A DNA stretch of 43,578 nucleotides from an uncultured bacterium (GCA_900548385.1 URKJ01000043.1:1-43578); one strand, 5' to 3'. Counted from the first letter of the stretch, positions 1 through 9,028 are shown. The notes: a model not told the origin generated them from the sequence alone. Numbers and translations are program-made.

Positions 1-2
1 AT

Positions 3-41
3 TAAAGAAAGAGTTTTTAACGTTCTTTCATTTCTCCGTTG
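3..41. repeat. 39-bp perfect direct repeat, copy 1
   Basis: Bases 3-41 are identical to 3984-4022. In copy 2 the repeat holds the last codons (N-G-E-M-K-E-R-stop) and the immediate 3' flank of the beta-helix gene. Copy 1 has the same codons in the same frame but is attached to no gene in this window. Read on the minus strand it can fold into a weak GAAAGA/TCTTTC stem followed by TTTA, so it may also act as a weak terminator. The two copies flank the pseudopilin plus hydrolase pair. Confidence 0.9.
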
Positions 42-80
42 TATTTATAATTGAATTACCTGCAATTCCCGGTGCTTTGT

Positions 81-126
81 TCCCGGCCAGTCGTCCGCTG
101 TTTGTCAGAACGGCGAATGGCCGGGA
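81..126 (-). terminator. Strong GC-rich stem-loop after the hydrolase gene
   Basis: TCCCGGCCA at 81-89 pairs perfectly with TGGCCGGGA at 118-126. Inside the 28-nt loop, TCG and CCG can pair further with CGG and CGA. It starts 15 bases beyond the stop codon of the minus-strand hydrolase gene. No clear U-tract follows, so it may stabilise the 3' end rather than act as a classical intrinsic terminator. Confidence 0.5.
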
Positions 127-140
127 GACACGGATGTATG

Positions 141-3100
141 TCACCGGAACTTGATGATCGGATAACGTTCCGGGTCTTTGTTTTCAGCGATTCCCGGAGC
201 GATGCCGATACAGGATTCCCGCATTTCCCCGTCATTGTCATTGACGATCAGATTTAACCGGAAACCGCGTTTTTTCACTGTCTCATTCAGTCCGATCGCT
301 TCAAACGGAACCGCCGCACGGTAAACAGTCTGCTTTTTCTTTTCGTCACGCGCAGTTTCCACTCGAATCGCTCCGGCTGCCTTTTCCGCCGAAAATCCGG
401 AAGGGGTAAGCCAGACAAACGCTTCACTTTTCCCATCGCCCAGCCGGGTGAAGCCCAGTTCCCAGATTCCTTTTTGTCCCGGCAGCTGCAGCGCCATCTG
501 GATGTTGTCGCCGCGCCAGACCTCCGCTCCGGAGCAGGGCTGATGATGGACATCATCGGTTACGACCGCTTCGAAAAGCAATGCCTTCCGGTCATGCGCC
601 AGCCGGATTTCCGAGGAGAGATCCGCAGGTCCTTTCCAGAACAGATGTTCTTTCTCCGGCACATTCGGCACAAATGGAATAACCTGCGCCGCGTCACGCA
701 GCACGAATACCGGCGCCTGAGGCATCTTGGTTTCCAGCCAAATCACGGAGCGCACCGGGTAACGCAGTTCGCCGCGCCACAATCCGCCGAGCGCCAACTC
801 CAGTTTCATTTCAGCGGGCCGGCTGTCCGGTGAACGGAATTCAGGAGCGGCGGCAATCTTCAGCGGCAGTTTGCGCCGCTCGCCCGGTTTCAATCTGAAT
901 TTCTGTTTTACCGCCGTTGTCACTCCCTTGGGAGGCGTCCAATTCAACTCCAACGTCAGCGGCCGGGACGTCGGATTGCAAAACTCCGGAACGACTTCGC
1001 TTTCTCGGCCGGGCGTGACGGAAAACACCAGTCCCGATTTCAGGAACTCTCCGGCTTCCTTCAATTCGGCGGCATTCGCTTCCAGACGGATGGTGACCGG
1101 AGAACGTCCCGCCTTGAATATCAGATTCCTGCTGCGAACCGGCAGGGAAGTCACATTTCCGAACAGGTCAATTACCTCCGCCTGTCCGGAAACGCCGGAA
1201 AGGCAGAGCGGGATTCCATCGCAGCCCGGATCGTTGTTCCAAACTGCCAACAGCAGTCTGCCGTCTTTCGCCTTGAACAGGAAAGCCTCGACACTGCCGC
1301 CGAACCGCATAACTCGCAGAAATTTCGCCTCACGATATGCTCCGGCAAGCGCATTGTAGACCGCATAGGCGGCTTTCGGTTGGAAATCTCTGGTAATCAA
1401 CCCGAAGTTGTGTTCGTTTGCATTCGGGTCGAAACCGTCGTTGCGCAAATCATACCAATTGTAGCCGATCGCGCCGTTGGCCCAACTGTACAGAAACTTC
1501 TGGAACAGGATTTCCGCCTGTTTCATTTCACCGATCAGAATGGCGGAAATAGCTGTTTCGTTGGCGTACCACGGCGCTTCGATGCCTAACTCACGGCGCA
1601 TCTTCACCAACCGGTTTATCTGGTGGCGGTAACTGGACATTGAACCGTGGCCATGAAATGCAAAGACATCATAAGCTCCCTTTCCTTCTGTCAAGGTGCG
1701 CGTCATGTGGTCTTTTTCTTTCATCTTTGGTGAAGAGCCCGGCATTCCGGTATAACCGCCGGTCAGGACGCTCATCTCCGGCGCGGCCTTTTTGGTTTCG
1801 GCATAGGCGATTTTCATCATTTCGATATATTCCGAAACCGGGAAATTGGCGAAGCCGATATGGTCCGGTTCATTCCAGACCTCGACATACCGCAACTTGC
1901 CGCGGTACCGTTCCGCGAAAGTCCGGATGAATTTGCGCCAGTGCTCATAATCGGGGCGCTGTCTGCCTTTATAGTTTGCCGCGAGAGGCTTCCACTCCTT
2001 TGCGATGGCCCACTTCGGCAAATAACAGTAGATCGCCTGAACCTCGATGCCCTGTGCACCAAACGACTTCATTACCCGGTCGAAACTGCCGAACAGCCAG
2101 CGGTCGGGTGTCGGTTGGATACGTTCCCAATAGATATCCGTACGCATGATCTTAATGCCGCACAGCGCCGCGGCCTGTGCTTCCAGCTCCAGGTCCCGGT
2201 CAGACAATCCCTGTGGATGCGAGCAGACACCGAACAGAAATCCTTTCGCCATCCCCGGTGTCGGGCCTGCCGGCTGCATATAGCAGTACCGGAACTGCTT
2301 TTCAAACGTTTTTAACCGCGGGTCATTTTCCCGGAACCGGACATCCACATAATATACTCCGAACTTCGCCGGTTTCATCAGCGGGAACAGCAGTTTCCCT
2401 CCCGGCGCAAGCGTGATTCTTCGTGTTGCGTTCTCCTGCTCCGTGCCGAATGCATCGGTGACCCGGTAGAAAAGTTCTCCCTCCGCCTTTTCCCTTCTGG
2501 TATTGACCAGTGAAATTCCCGGTACTTCTTTCTGCTCCGGCGTCAGGATCCGGAGCGGTGATCCGGTATCCAGCTGCGGCTGAAGCGGCTGCCCAGAATG
2601 CAGCACTTCGATTTCGACCGTTCCGATGCCAAGGTAGCCCTTTCCTTTGCGGGAATTGAAATCCGAGGCGAAACCTGTAAACTTTGCAGGGAAATCAATC
2701 CGGCGGTTCGCTTTTTTGCCCCAGCTTCCGGCTTTCGGTTTTTCAGCATTGATCTCATAAACGAATTCCCGCCACCCACGGTCTGCCGCCGCAAGCGGCC
2801 GGGAGAACTGAAACGTTTCTCCATCCCGGTCAGTAATGCGCAAATTGAGGTTCCGTGACTTGCCGTCCTCCGGGATGAAGGCTCGTACCCGAATTTGCGC
2901 GGTCCTGAATTCCGGCAGTTTCACTCCCGGTTTCAGCTGGAATTCAAAGTGACCGGAACGGGCGCAATCCCAGTCGATTCGCAAAGCACCCAGCTGTTCC
3001 AGTGATTCGCCGCGGACCGACTGCCCGCGTTTCTCCGGCGTATGCAGAAGCACTGTTTCCGGTTTCATTTTCCCGCAATCCAGCAGCATTGCGGCCTGGG

Positions 3101-3170
3101 CAGCAACCGGAAGGATCAGTACTGCTGCCGCTGCCGCTGAACGGCAGATGCTCCAATTATTTTTTTTCAT
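141..3170 (-). CDS. Secreted clan GH-A glycoside hydrolase with C-terminal CBM9-like domain
   Basis: A 1009-residue exported enzyme. An N-terminal signal peptide of about 27 residues ends in A-Q-A-A. It is followed by a beta-sandwich region (to about 195), a linker domain and a TIM barrel from about residue 310. V-E-V-W-N-E-P-D gives the predicted acid/base Glu434, and W-Y-A-N-E-T gives the predicted nucleophile Glu538, both as in GH39/GH5/GH30-like clan-A retaining hydrolases. The last 190 residues resemble a CBM9/DOMON-like sugar-binding sandwich. The start is set at 3170, where GGAG lies just upstream; an ATG at 3185 has no ribosome site. It is the last gene of a regulator-led operon and directly follows a pseudopilin gene. 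The substrate is unknown; exact family assignment is inference. Confidence 0.8.
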   Translation of the reverse strand: MKKNNWSICRSAAAAAVLILPVAAQAAMLLDCGKMKPETVLLHTPEKRGQSVRGESLEQLGALRIDWDCARSGHFEFQLKPGVKLPEFRTAQIRVRAFIPEDGKSRNLNLRITDRDGETFQFSRPLAAADRGWREFVYEINAEKPKAGSWGKKANRRIDFPAKFTGFASDFNSRKGKGYLGIGTVEIEVLHSGQPLQPQLDTGSPLRILTPEQKEVPGISLVNTRREKAEGELFYRVTDAFGTEQENATRRITLAPGGKLLFPLMKPAKFGVYYVDVRFRENDPRLKTFEKQFRYCYMQPAGPTPGMAKGFLFGVCSHPQGLSDRDLELEAQAAALCGIKIMRTDIYWERIQPTPDRWLFGSFDRVMKSFGAQGIEVQAIYCYLPKWAIAKEWKPLAANYKGRQRPDYEHWRKFIRTFAERYRGKLRYVEVWNEPDHIGFANFPVSEYIEMMKIAYAETKKAAPEMSVLTGGYTGMPGSSPKMKEKDHMTRTLTEGKGAYDVFAFHGHGSMSSYRHQINRLVKMRRELGIEAPWYANETAISAILIGEMKQAEILFQKFLYSWANGAIGYNWYDLRNDGFDPNANEHNFGLITRDFQPKAAYAVYNALAGAYREAKFLRVMRFGGSVEAFLFKAKDGRLLLAVWNNDPGCDGIPLCLSGVSGQAEVIDLFGNVTSLPVRSRNLIFKAGRSPVTIRLEANAAELKEAGEFLKSGLVFSVTPGRESEVVPEFCNPTSRPLTLELNWTPPKGVTTAVKQKFRLKPGERRKLPLKIAAAPEFRSPDSRPAEMKLELALGGLWRGELRYPVRSVIWLETKMPQAPVFVLRDAAQVIPFVPNVPEKEHLFWKGPADLSSEIRLAHDRKALLFEAVVTDDVHHQPCSGAEVWRGDNIQMALQLPGQKGIWELGFTRLGDGKSEAFVWLTPSGFSAEKAAGAIRVETARDEKKKQTVYRAAVPFEAIGLNETVKKRGFRLNLIVNDNDGEMRESCIGIAPGIAENKDPERYPIIKFR

Positions 3171-3206
3171 ATTTGCTCCATTCATTATTTGTTCGGTCGG
3201 GGGCGG

Positions 3207-3932
3207 TTACTTTTGATCAATTTTTTTCATCCGAGCCTCGAAACTGCTGCCGTTGCGGTAGGTATTGAGCGACACCCATGAAGCGGAGCCGTCGACACGC
3301 GCCACGGTAATTCCGTTGTTGTGATCCGGCGGGTTTTTGCCGGCTTCGACACCGTTCCGCAGCATCCGGTCTCCAGAAATGCAGAAGGAAAGCACCTCGT
3401 TCTTCAGGCGTCCGAACGGTTTATTGAAGCTCGGCAGACAGCAGAAGACATTGGAAAGATCGCGCGAGTAGATGTAATCGGAAAAGTTATTCACATTCGG
3501 TTGATTCCACCCGGATTTCGGGTTGGAGGGGCATTTCAGGATTTTCGGGCGGCGGAATCCTCTCACAAACGTGGAGAAATCCGCAGCCGTTCCGCCCAGG
3601 TATTTTCCCGCTGCCACCAAGCCGAGACCGACGTTGGGAGATTTCGGGATTGCGCTTTCGCAGAGCGAACGATTCTCCGTATTGCCCTTCAGAATAGATG
3701 TGATCGTCGCCGGCAACTGGTTTTGGAAGTCCGTTGTATACATAATGATCCCGGTCGCGATCTGTTTTTCGTTGCTTACACATTGGATCTGCTGCGCATA
3801 GGTGCGTGCCTTGTTCAGAGCGGGGAGAAGCAGAGCCGCCAGGATGGCGATAATGGAAATTACTATGAGGAGCTCTACAAGGGTAAATCTCCTTTTTTTC
3901 ATGGAATCAGGGTATTTCATTGCTGTTTTCAT
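3207..3932 (-). CDS. Prepilin-like protein with H-X9-DG motif
   Basis: A 241-residue type II secretion/type IV pilin-like protein. A 15-residue basic leader precedes F-T-L-V-E-L-L at residues 16-22, with the usual Glu at mature position 5 (E20), then a hydrophobic helix ending L-L-L-P-A-L-N-K-A. The C-terminal part carries H-N-N-G-I-T-V-A-R-V-D-G, an exact H-X9-DG signature of the prepilin-type processing-associated family known from PVC bacteria. The residue before the expected cleavage point is Arg, not Gly. GGAGG lies 9 bases before the ATG. It sits 36 bases upstream of the hydrolase gene and 65 bases after the beta-helix gene. Its role in anchoring or exporting the enzyme next door is inference. 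Confidence 0.88.
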   Translation of the reverse strand: MKTAMKYPDSMKKRRFTLVELLIVISIIAILAALLLPALNKARTYAQQIQCVSNEKQIATGIIMYTTDFQNQLPATITSILKGNTENRSLCESAIPKSPNVGLGLVAAGKYLGGTAADFSTFVRGFRRPKILKCPSNPKSGWNQPNVNNFSDYIYSRDLSNVFCCLPSFNKPFGRLKNEVLSFCISGDRMLRNGVEAGKNPPDHNNGITVARVDGSASWVSLNTYRNGSSFEARMKKIDQK

Positions 3933-3983
3933 CGTTGTTTTCCTCCCGGTCTGGTTTGTTGTAATGTTTGCTGAATGAGTCTA

Positions 3984-4022
3984 TAAAGAAAGAGTTTTTA
4001 ACGTTCTTTCATTTCTCCGTTG
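3984..4022. repeat. 39-bp perfect direct repeat, copy 2
   Basis: Identical to bases 3-41. It covers the last codons and stop of the beta-helix gene and about 14 bases beyond. Sequence on both sides of the match differs completely from copy 1. Confidence 0.9.
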
Positions 4023-5623
4023 GAATCAATCCGGTAATCTTTTTCTCCGCTGTATTCTTTGATAACGGTTTTCAGGTTTCCGTGTTCGCCGCCGTGATGG
4101 ATGGTTGCTGTATTCAGATTGTTTCCCTGGATCAGAATATTTTTCCCGCAGCCGATCCAAATTGCCCGCCGCGGTCCGGGACCGTTGATGATGGTATTTC
4201 CGGCAATCGTGATATTTTCGTGTCCGTAATCTTCCTTGAACGTTTTTGTGTTGGGATAGGTCAGCCAGATTCCGGCTCTTACCCAGTAGCCGCCCGGAGC
4301 TTTTGAATAAATGCGGTCATTATAGACGGTGTTCCCGGTGATCGTGATGTTTTTGCAGGAAAAGAAAAGTGAAATGCCGCCGTGTTCGGTATCCCGGACG
4401 ATGTTTCCGGAAATCACCGCGTTTTCGCACCATTCGAGATCAAGCCCGACATCCATGGCGCGTTCCACGATATTGCCGGACATGACGACACCGATCACAC
4501 CGACACCCCAGATGCCGCCATCTCCGGACGGGGCATTTTTGACATAGTTGTTGCAGAACCACAGATTGCGGGTCCGGAACTGCGGACGCCATTTATCCTG
4601 ACTCCAGAACTGGATTCCGTGTTTTGTGCAGTCCAGAACCGTATTCTGCATCGTCCGGATATTGGAGCAATACGTTTGCATGATTCCCGTATGGGCGGAA
4701 CGGATCGTACAGTTGCTGATCTGGGCGTGATTGATATGATCGAAATTAATTCCGAATGCTTTGGTGTTGGAAATAAACACACGTTCGACAACGATGTTTT
4801 CCGCCCGCAGAAAATAAAGTCCGTGCGTCTTTTGCTGTCCGGCGTCAACCGCAAAATCGGAGAATCTGGAATTGCTTCCTCCCTTGAGAACAAATTTCCG
4901 GGGAGACGGTAAAGCAATGATCCGGGAATTTTTTCCGCATCCGCGGAGACGGAAACCGTCGGGCAGAACGATTTCCTGGGCGAGCGCATAGTTCCCCTCC
5001 GGAAGAAAGAGCTGTGTGACACCTGCCTGAATCGCTTTCCGGAATGCCGATGAACAATCGGTTTTTCCATCCGGTTTCGCTCCGAATGCCAGAATGGATT
5101 GTTCCATGCCTGCTTCCGGGGAAACATTCGGTATTTTTTCCAGTTTTACATCATCCAGCCAGATCCCTTCCGCGGTATTGTCCACCAGAAAACGGAAATG
5201 GACGGAGGTTCGTTGTTCACTTTTGAATTCAAACGAATATTCTTTCCAGTCGGAGTTTCCGTCTTTTACATAAATTGCGGGACGGTATTCCATTCCAGCC
5301 CAGAATGGTTTGCTGTTCCGGGTTTTCGCTTTGAACGAAAGACGGTAGCTGCTCCATGGCTGGACTTTCAGAGAACGCCAGACAGTGATGTAAACATTTT
5401 TCCGCCGTTCCTTGCCGAAACGGATTTTCAGCGACTGTTTTCCATCGGAGGCCTGCTGATCCGGTTCTGCCGTGGCATCGGCTCCGCCGACGTTGTTGAC
5501 ACGCCACCCGTCAAGCCCGTTTTCAAACGATCCATTGGTCAGCAAATCTGCATTTCCTGCCGGGAGAGTGAGAGCCAATGCGCAGAAAAGTAGCGCGGAG
5601 ATCAGAGATTTATTGCATTTCAT
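3998..5623 (-). CDS. Secreted right-handed beta-helix protein with N-terminal carbohydrate-binding domain
   Basis: A 541-residue exported protein. The signal peptide covers about residues 1-25. A jelly-roll domain begins N-G-S-F-E-N-G-L-D-G-W (about 30-40), typical of CBM4/9-like modules. From about residue 175, I-L-A-F-G-A-K-P-D-G-K-T-D is the hallmark start of the pectate-lyase-3 type beta helix, followed by repeated N-x-I-x-G-N rungs. This fold is used by pectate and rhamnogalacturonan lyases and polygalacturonases, so a polysaccharide lyase or hydrolase is likely, but no catalytic residues can be assigned by eye. AGGAG lies 7 bases before the ATG. It follows a pseudopilin gene in the same operon, and its last codons lie in the 39-bp repeat. 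Confidence 0.8.
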   Translation of the reverse strand: MKCNKSLISALLFCALALTLPAGNADLLTNGSFENGLDGWRVNNVGGADATAEPDQQASDGKQSLKIRFGKERRKNVYITVWRSLKVQPWSSYRLSFKAKTRNSKPFWAGMEYRPAIYVKDGNSDWKEYSFEFKSEQRTSVHFRFLVDNTAEGIWLDDVKLEKIPNVSPEAGMEQSILAFGAKPDGKTDCSSAFRKAIQAGVTQLFLPEGNYALAQEIVLPDGFRLRGCGKNSRIIALPSPRKFVLKGGSNSRFSDFAVDAGQQKTHGLYFLRAENIVVERVFISNTKAFGINFDHINHAQISNCTIRSAHTGIMQTYCSNIRTMQNTVLDCTKHGIQFWSQDKWRPQFRTRNLWFCNNYVKNAPSGDGGIWGVGVIGVVMSGNIVERAMDVGLDLEWCENAVISGNIVRDTEHGGISLFFSCKNITITGNTVYNDRIYSKAPGGYWVRAGIWLTYPNTKTFKEDYGHENITIAGNTIINGPGPRRAIWIGCGKNILIQGNNLNTATIHHGGEHGNLKTVIKEYSGEKDYRIDSNGEMKER

Positions 5624-5645
5624 AATTTTTCTCCTGCATCTTAAT

Positions 5646-6386
5646 TTATTGAGGCCACATTGTGGATCCCGTGGTTCCGGGATATTGAAAATTGTACATC
5701 AGACATGCATCGGAATTCGCTGCAAGCGCACTTCCTCCGCTTGTGAAGACTGTTTCCCAAAGAATTTCCCTGCTTGTCTGCAAATGTCCGTCGGCGAGCA
5801 GAATATTCCAGCGTCCGGAATGCCGGTTGTCCGGATGACTGCACGAGCCGCCGAATGCCATTGTGTAACGTCCCTTGTTTTCGCCGTCGATCAGAACGGC
5901 TGCCTGAGTCGGCGATTTGCAGCGGTTCAGTCGTCGGGCCGGTACTGTTTCCTGGCTGCTGGACCAGCCGAATATTTTATTGGCGGTATAGTTTGTATGC
6001 CAGTTGTTGCCGAGGGATTCCAACTGTTTCGTGCTGACGGGGCACTGAACAATCTGCAATTTTTTGTAATAGGGGGAAAGACGCTCTGCAAATGTCGGCC
6101 GTCGGTTGGAATTGGTTCCATTCGGTTCTGTAATGCCGGTATTTTTCCATGATTGCGTATACGGGACAAAGTCATTGAAGTCGCTTGCGTACATTTGCAG
6201 AGAGGAACCGATCTGTTTGATATTTCCGGTACAGACCGCGTTGCGTCCCCGTTCTCTGGCTTTGTTCAGAGCCGGAAGAAGCAGGGCCGCAAGGATAGCG
6301 ATAATGGAAATTACCACCAGAAGTTCCACAATGGTGAATTTTCTTATGTTCCATTTCATTTTCCGGTCATTCTTCCTGTTCCTCAT
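5646..6386 (-). CDS. Prepilin-like protein with H-X9-DG motif
   Basis: A 246-residue protein. F-T-I-V-E-L-L begins at residue 17 after a basic leader, with E21 as the position-5 Glu, followed by a hydrophobic helix and L-L-L-P-A-L-N-K-A-R. The C-terminal H-S-G-R-W-N-I-L-L-A-D-G is an exact H-X9-DG signature. The residue before the predicted cleavage point is Lys, not Gly. The start codon overlaps the stop of the upstream regulator gene by 4 bases (ATGA), so the two are translationally coupled. A second ATG at codon 10 is possible. It lies 22 bases upstream of the beta-helix gene. Confidence 0.88.
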   Translation of the reverse strand: MRNRKNDRKMKWNIRKFTIVELLVVISIIAILAALLLPALNKARERGRNAVCTGNIKQIGSSLQMYASDFNDFVPYTQSWKNTGITEPNGTNSNRRPTFAERLSPYYKKLQIVQCPVSTKQLESLGNNWHTNYTANKIFGWSSSQETVPARRLNRCKSPTQAAVLIDGENKGRYTMAFGGSCSHPDNRHSGRWNILLADGHLQTSREILWETVFTSGGSALAANSDACLMYNFQYPGTTGSTMWPQ

Positions 6387-7519
6387 TGCTGTTCTCCCAA
6401 TGTTGATTTCCGTTCATGCAACTCCACGGGAAGGCAAAGATTGACAGCCTTTCCGATTTTTCCTGCAATAATTTTATACAATAGATCCGCTGCTTCGTAT
6501 CCAATGCGGCGGCGGGGCTGTTCAATCGAACTCAAGGGCGGTTTCTGGAGACGTGCCAGAGGAAGGTCGTCGAATCCGCAGACCATGACGTCCGTTCCGA
6601 TTCCCAGATTCAGCTCCCGCGCCGCTTTGTAAACTGCCGCAGCGACATAATCGTTCAGGCAGACCATACTGACCGGCAGATTGGCGGTGCGCAGAAATTC
6701 TTTCGCTTTCCGGTAAGGAGGTTCCTGCATCTTCGCCGTGTTCCAGTATTCCGGATCGTTGTCCGTTGCCGGATAAAGCAGCAGATAACGGTCGATATTG
6801 TCGGCATATCCGGCTTCATACATTGCCATTTTGAATCCGTTCAGACGCTTCTGCTGAGTGGCGTGGTCCGGAAACGCACCCAGATAATAAACGGGACGTC
6901 CGAACCGTGTAATCAGAGTTGAGGCGGCAAGATAGACCGCGCCAGAATTATCCACCTCAACGGAACTCAACCGCATTCCTTCAAGCGGGCGGTCCAGACA
7001 GATGATCGGGAAATCACGCTCCAGAAGGTTCCGCACCGCATTGCGGTACGCTTCCGTTTCATACGGAAGAACGATCAGTCCGTCGATTCCGAGTTCGGGC
7101 GCATGATTCAGCATGTTGATCACTTCCGTATGCCCGCTTTCTCTGGAAAAAAATAACAGTTCGCAATTCGTTTCCCGGCAGAAATCCTTTGCTCCTTCAC
7201 TTACTCCCACGATAAAGCCATCGGGAACGCCTGCATAGACGAATGCCAGGGAAAGAGTTTTTTCCGCCTGACTTTTTTCCGGCTCTTTTTCCATGCCATT
7301 TGTACGGATCCGCGCGGTTTTATTCGGTTCTTTTATCAGAACTCCATCCGTGATCAGAAGGGAAATAACGCGGCGCACCGTTGTGCGGGAGACTCCGTAA
7401 TGCTTTCCGAGTTCCTGCTCGCTGGGCAGATACTCCCGTTTCCGGAAACAGCCGTTCCGGATATCGTTCTGCATCAGCTCCGAAAGCCGCAATGCTTTAC
7501 TCTGATAAATTCCGTTCAT
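6383..7519 (-). CDS. GntR-headed transcriptional regulator with LacI-type sugar-sensing domain (AraR-like architecture)
   Basis: A 378-residue one-component regulator. Residues 1-70 form a GntR winged helix (L-P-S-E-Q-E-L-G-K-H-Y-G-V-S-R-T-T-V-R-R). From about residue 85 there is a periplasmic-binding-protein-like domain of the LacI type (G-L-I-V-L-P-Y-E-T-E; V-M-V-C-G-F-D-D-L-P-L). The same combination is known from Bacillus AraR. The open frame extends upstream to 7621, but that would place the promoter inside the gene, so the ATG at 7519 (AGGGA close by) is chosen. It heads the operon that continues into a pseudopilin with a 4-base overlap, so it probably senses a breakdown product of the glycan the operon attacks and also controls itself. 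Confidence 0.88.
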   Translation of the reverse strand: MNGIYQSKALRLSELMQNDIRNGCFRKREYLPSEQELGKHYGVSRTTVRRVISLLITDGVLIKEPNKTARIRTNGMEKEPEKSQAEKTLSLAFVYAGVPDGFIVGVSEGAKDFCRETNCELLFFSRESGHTEVINMLNHAPELGIDGLIVLPYETEAYRNAVRNLLERDFPIICLDRPLEGMRLSSVEVDNSGAVYLAASTLITRFGRPVYYLGAFPDHATQQKRLNGFKMAMYEAGYADNIDRYLLLYPATDNDPEYWNTAKMQEPPYRKAKEFLRTANLPVSMVCLNDYVAAAVYKAARELNLGIGTDVMVCGFDDLPLARLQKPPLSSIEQPRRRIGYEAADLLYKIIAGKIGKAVNLCLPVELHERKSTLGEQQ

Positions 7520-7559
7520 TTCCCTGATGATCCCTGAAGCGTTATTTGTTCTTTGCTTT

Positions 7560-7588
7560 ATTATAAACGAAAAAGTCTGTTTTGTCAA
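7560..7588 (-). promoter_or_regulatory. Exact-consensus sigma70-type promoter for the regulator operon
   Basis: On the minus strand TTGACA (7583-7588) and TATAAT (7560-7565) are separated by exactly 17 bases. Transcription would begin near 7553, about 35 bases before the regulator start codon at 7519. The surrounding spacer is AT-rich. Confidence 0.85.
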
Positions 7589-7684
7589 GAGGGATTTTGG
7601 AAAAAAGAAACAAAAAAACAAACATTTTTCTAAAATTCAGACAATTTTATCCTTTATTGTCTTGATTTCAGGAGAAAAACGATA

Positions 7685-7694
7685 TTCGATCGAA
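7685..7694. other. 10-bp perfect palindrome TTCGATCGAA
   Basis: A self-complementary decamer 8 bases beyond the stop of acpS and about 100 bases upstream of the regulator promoter. It could be a protein-binding site or part of a weak 3' structure followed by a short T-run on the minus strand. Function unknown. Confidence 0.3.
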
Positions 7695-7701
7695 AGAGAG
7701 G

Positions 7702-8079
7702 TTACAGTTCCGCCACGGCCATGGCGATGGCGTGACCGCGTTCATGACTGATGCTGACGAAAAGGCGGGCGATGCGGTGCCGCTTCATTGTTTCCGCTCC
7801 GGCTCCGGAGAGGGTGACGCGCGGCGCACCGCCGGGGTTGCCGATGATCTCAATGTCGCGCCAGGCGCAGCTTCCGCCGAGTCCGCAGCCGAGGGCTTTG
7901 GCAACCGCTTCTTTTGCCGCCCAGCGTCCGGCGATGAATTGGATTTTGTCGCCGCGCCGTTCCGCTTCTTCGGCTTCGCTGTCGGTCAGGATGTACCCGG
8001 TGAAACGTCCGCCGTGCCGTTCCACGACTTTGGAGATGCGTTCGAGTTCCACGATGTCTGTTCCGATTCCGAAAATCAT
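7702..8079 (-). CDS. acpS: Holo-[acyl-carrier-protein] synthase
   Basis: A 125-residue cytoplasmic enzyme that transfers 4'-phosphopantetheine from coenzyme A to the acyl carrier protein, activating it for fatty acid synthesis. It shows the AcpS pattern: G-T-D-I-V-E near the N-terminus (metal-binding Asp8), R-W-A-A-K-E-A-V-A-K-A-L-G (Glu57) and S-I-S-H-E near the C-terminus. Length matches the family. It overlaps the radC stop by 4 bases (ATGA) and is the last gene of a housekeeping operon. Confidence 0.97.
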   Translation of the reverse strand: MIFGIGTDIVELERISKVVERHGGRFTGYILTDSEAEEAERRGDKIQFIAGRWAAKEAVAKALGCGLGGSCAWRDIEIIGNPGGAPRVTLSGAGAETMKRHRIARLFVSISHERGHAIAMAVAEL

Positions 8080-9023
8080 GATTGCGTCCCTTTCCTTTTT
8101 CTGCGGCGGTCGGAAGCTTTCAGATACGCATTGGATTCATCGCTGATCTGAAAATCGCGTTCCCGCGTCATTTGCTGTTCCGGATTATCGTCTTCGTTCA
8201 GGTCGCGGATCGCGGAGAGCTGTGCCAGGGCGGAAAATGCCGCCGCGCGTTTTTCTTCCGGGGAGAGTTCTTTTGCCGGTTTCGGCGGTTGTGCGGAAAC
8301 GGCTCCGATTGGATATTCCAGAGGGATCAGTTCTCCGGCGGCGATACTGTAACAGGAGTTCCGGGCGATGATCAGATGGTCCAGAATATCGAGCCGCACG
8401 GCTTCCGCCGCAATCTTGATGGAGCGTGTCAACTGTATATCGGCGGGCGACGGGGACGGCGTTCCGCTCGGATGGTTGTGGAGCAGGATAATACCGCGTG
8501 CGGACATGTTCAATGCCCGCGTCATCAGTTGCCGCGGATGAATATAAAGCTGATCAATGGTGCCTTCCACAAGGATTTCGTCGCCGATTACTTCGTTCTG
8601 CGTATTGAGGTAGATTACCATGAACACTTCATGTTCGAGTCCGGCAAGTTTCATTTTTGCATAGCGCAGCACTTCCTGGGTGGAAGACAGAACTTCCCTG
8701 CCTTTTACCTGCTCGTAAAGATAATCTGTGTAAAGTCCTTTCATCAGATGAATCAGCAGAGCGACATTTTCGCCGACTCCGGGGACCTCGGTAAGCTGCT
8801 TTTCCGTAGCGTCTATGATACCGCTCAGAGAACCGAACCGTTTCAGCAGGGCCTTGGCGATCGGCTTGACATCCCGGCGGCTGATGGCGAATGTGAGCAG
8901 AAGCTCCAGCTTTTCATAATCAAGCAGGCCGCCGTGTCCGGCTTTCCGGTATTTTTGCCGCAGACGCTCCCGGTGTCCTGCCGCAAGTTCCGGATTAAAA
9001 GAACTGGATCCGTTCCGCCGCAT
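8076..9023 (-). CDS. radC: RadC-family JAB/MPN domain protein
   Basis: A 315-residue protein. A helix-hairpin-helix region (T-E-V-P-G-V-G-E-N, about 78-86) is followed by a JAMM metalloprotease-like domain with H-N-H-P-S-G at 182-187 and Asp195, the expected zinc ligands. RadC proteins are common, and their cellular role is unresolved despite the historical link to DNA repair. Beyond the usual RadC end (about residue 240) there is a charged, proline- and lysine-containing tail of about 75 residues that the family normally lacks. It starts 5 bases after the methyltransferase stop and overlaps acpS by 4 bases. Confidence 0.93.
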   Translation of the reverse strand: MRRNGSSSFNPELAAGHRERLRQKYRKAGHGGLLDYEKLELLLTFAISRRDVKPIAKALLKRFGSLSGIIDATEKQLTEVPGVGENVALLIHLMKGLYTDYLYEQVKGREVLSSTQEVLRYAKMKLAGLEHEVFMVIYLNTQNEVIGDEILVEGTIDQLYIHPRQLMTRALNMSARGIILLHNHPSGTPSPSPADIQLTRSIKIAAEAVRLDILDHLIIARNSCYSIAAGELIPLEYPIGAVSAQPPKPAKELSPEEKRAAAFSALAQLSAIRDLNEDDNPEQQMTRERDFQISDESNAYLKASDRRRKRKGTQS

Positions 9024-9028
9024 GATGA

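Noticed and set aside
7520..7621. N-terminal extension of the GntR/LacI-type regulator
   Set aside because: It would include the exact-consensus promoter within the coding region, and the extra residues are unlike any regulator.
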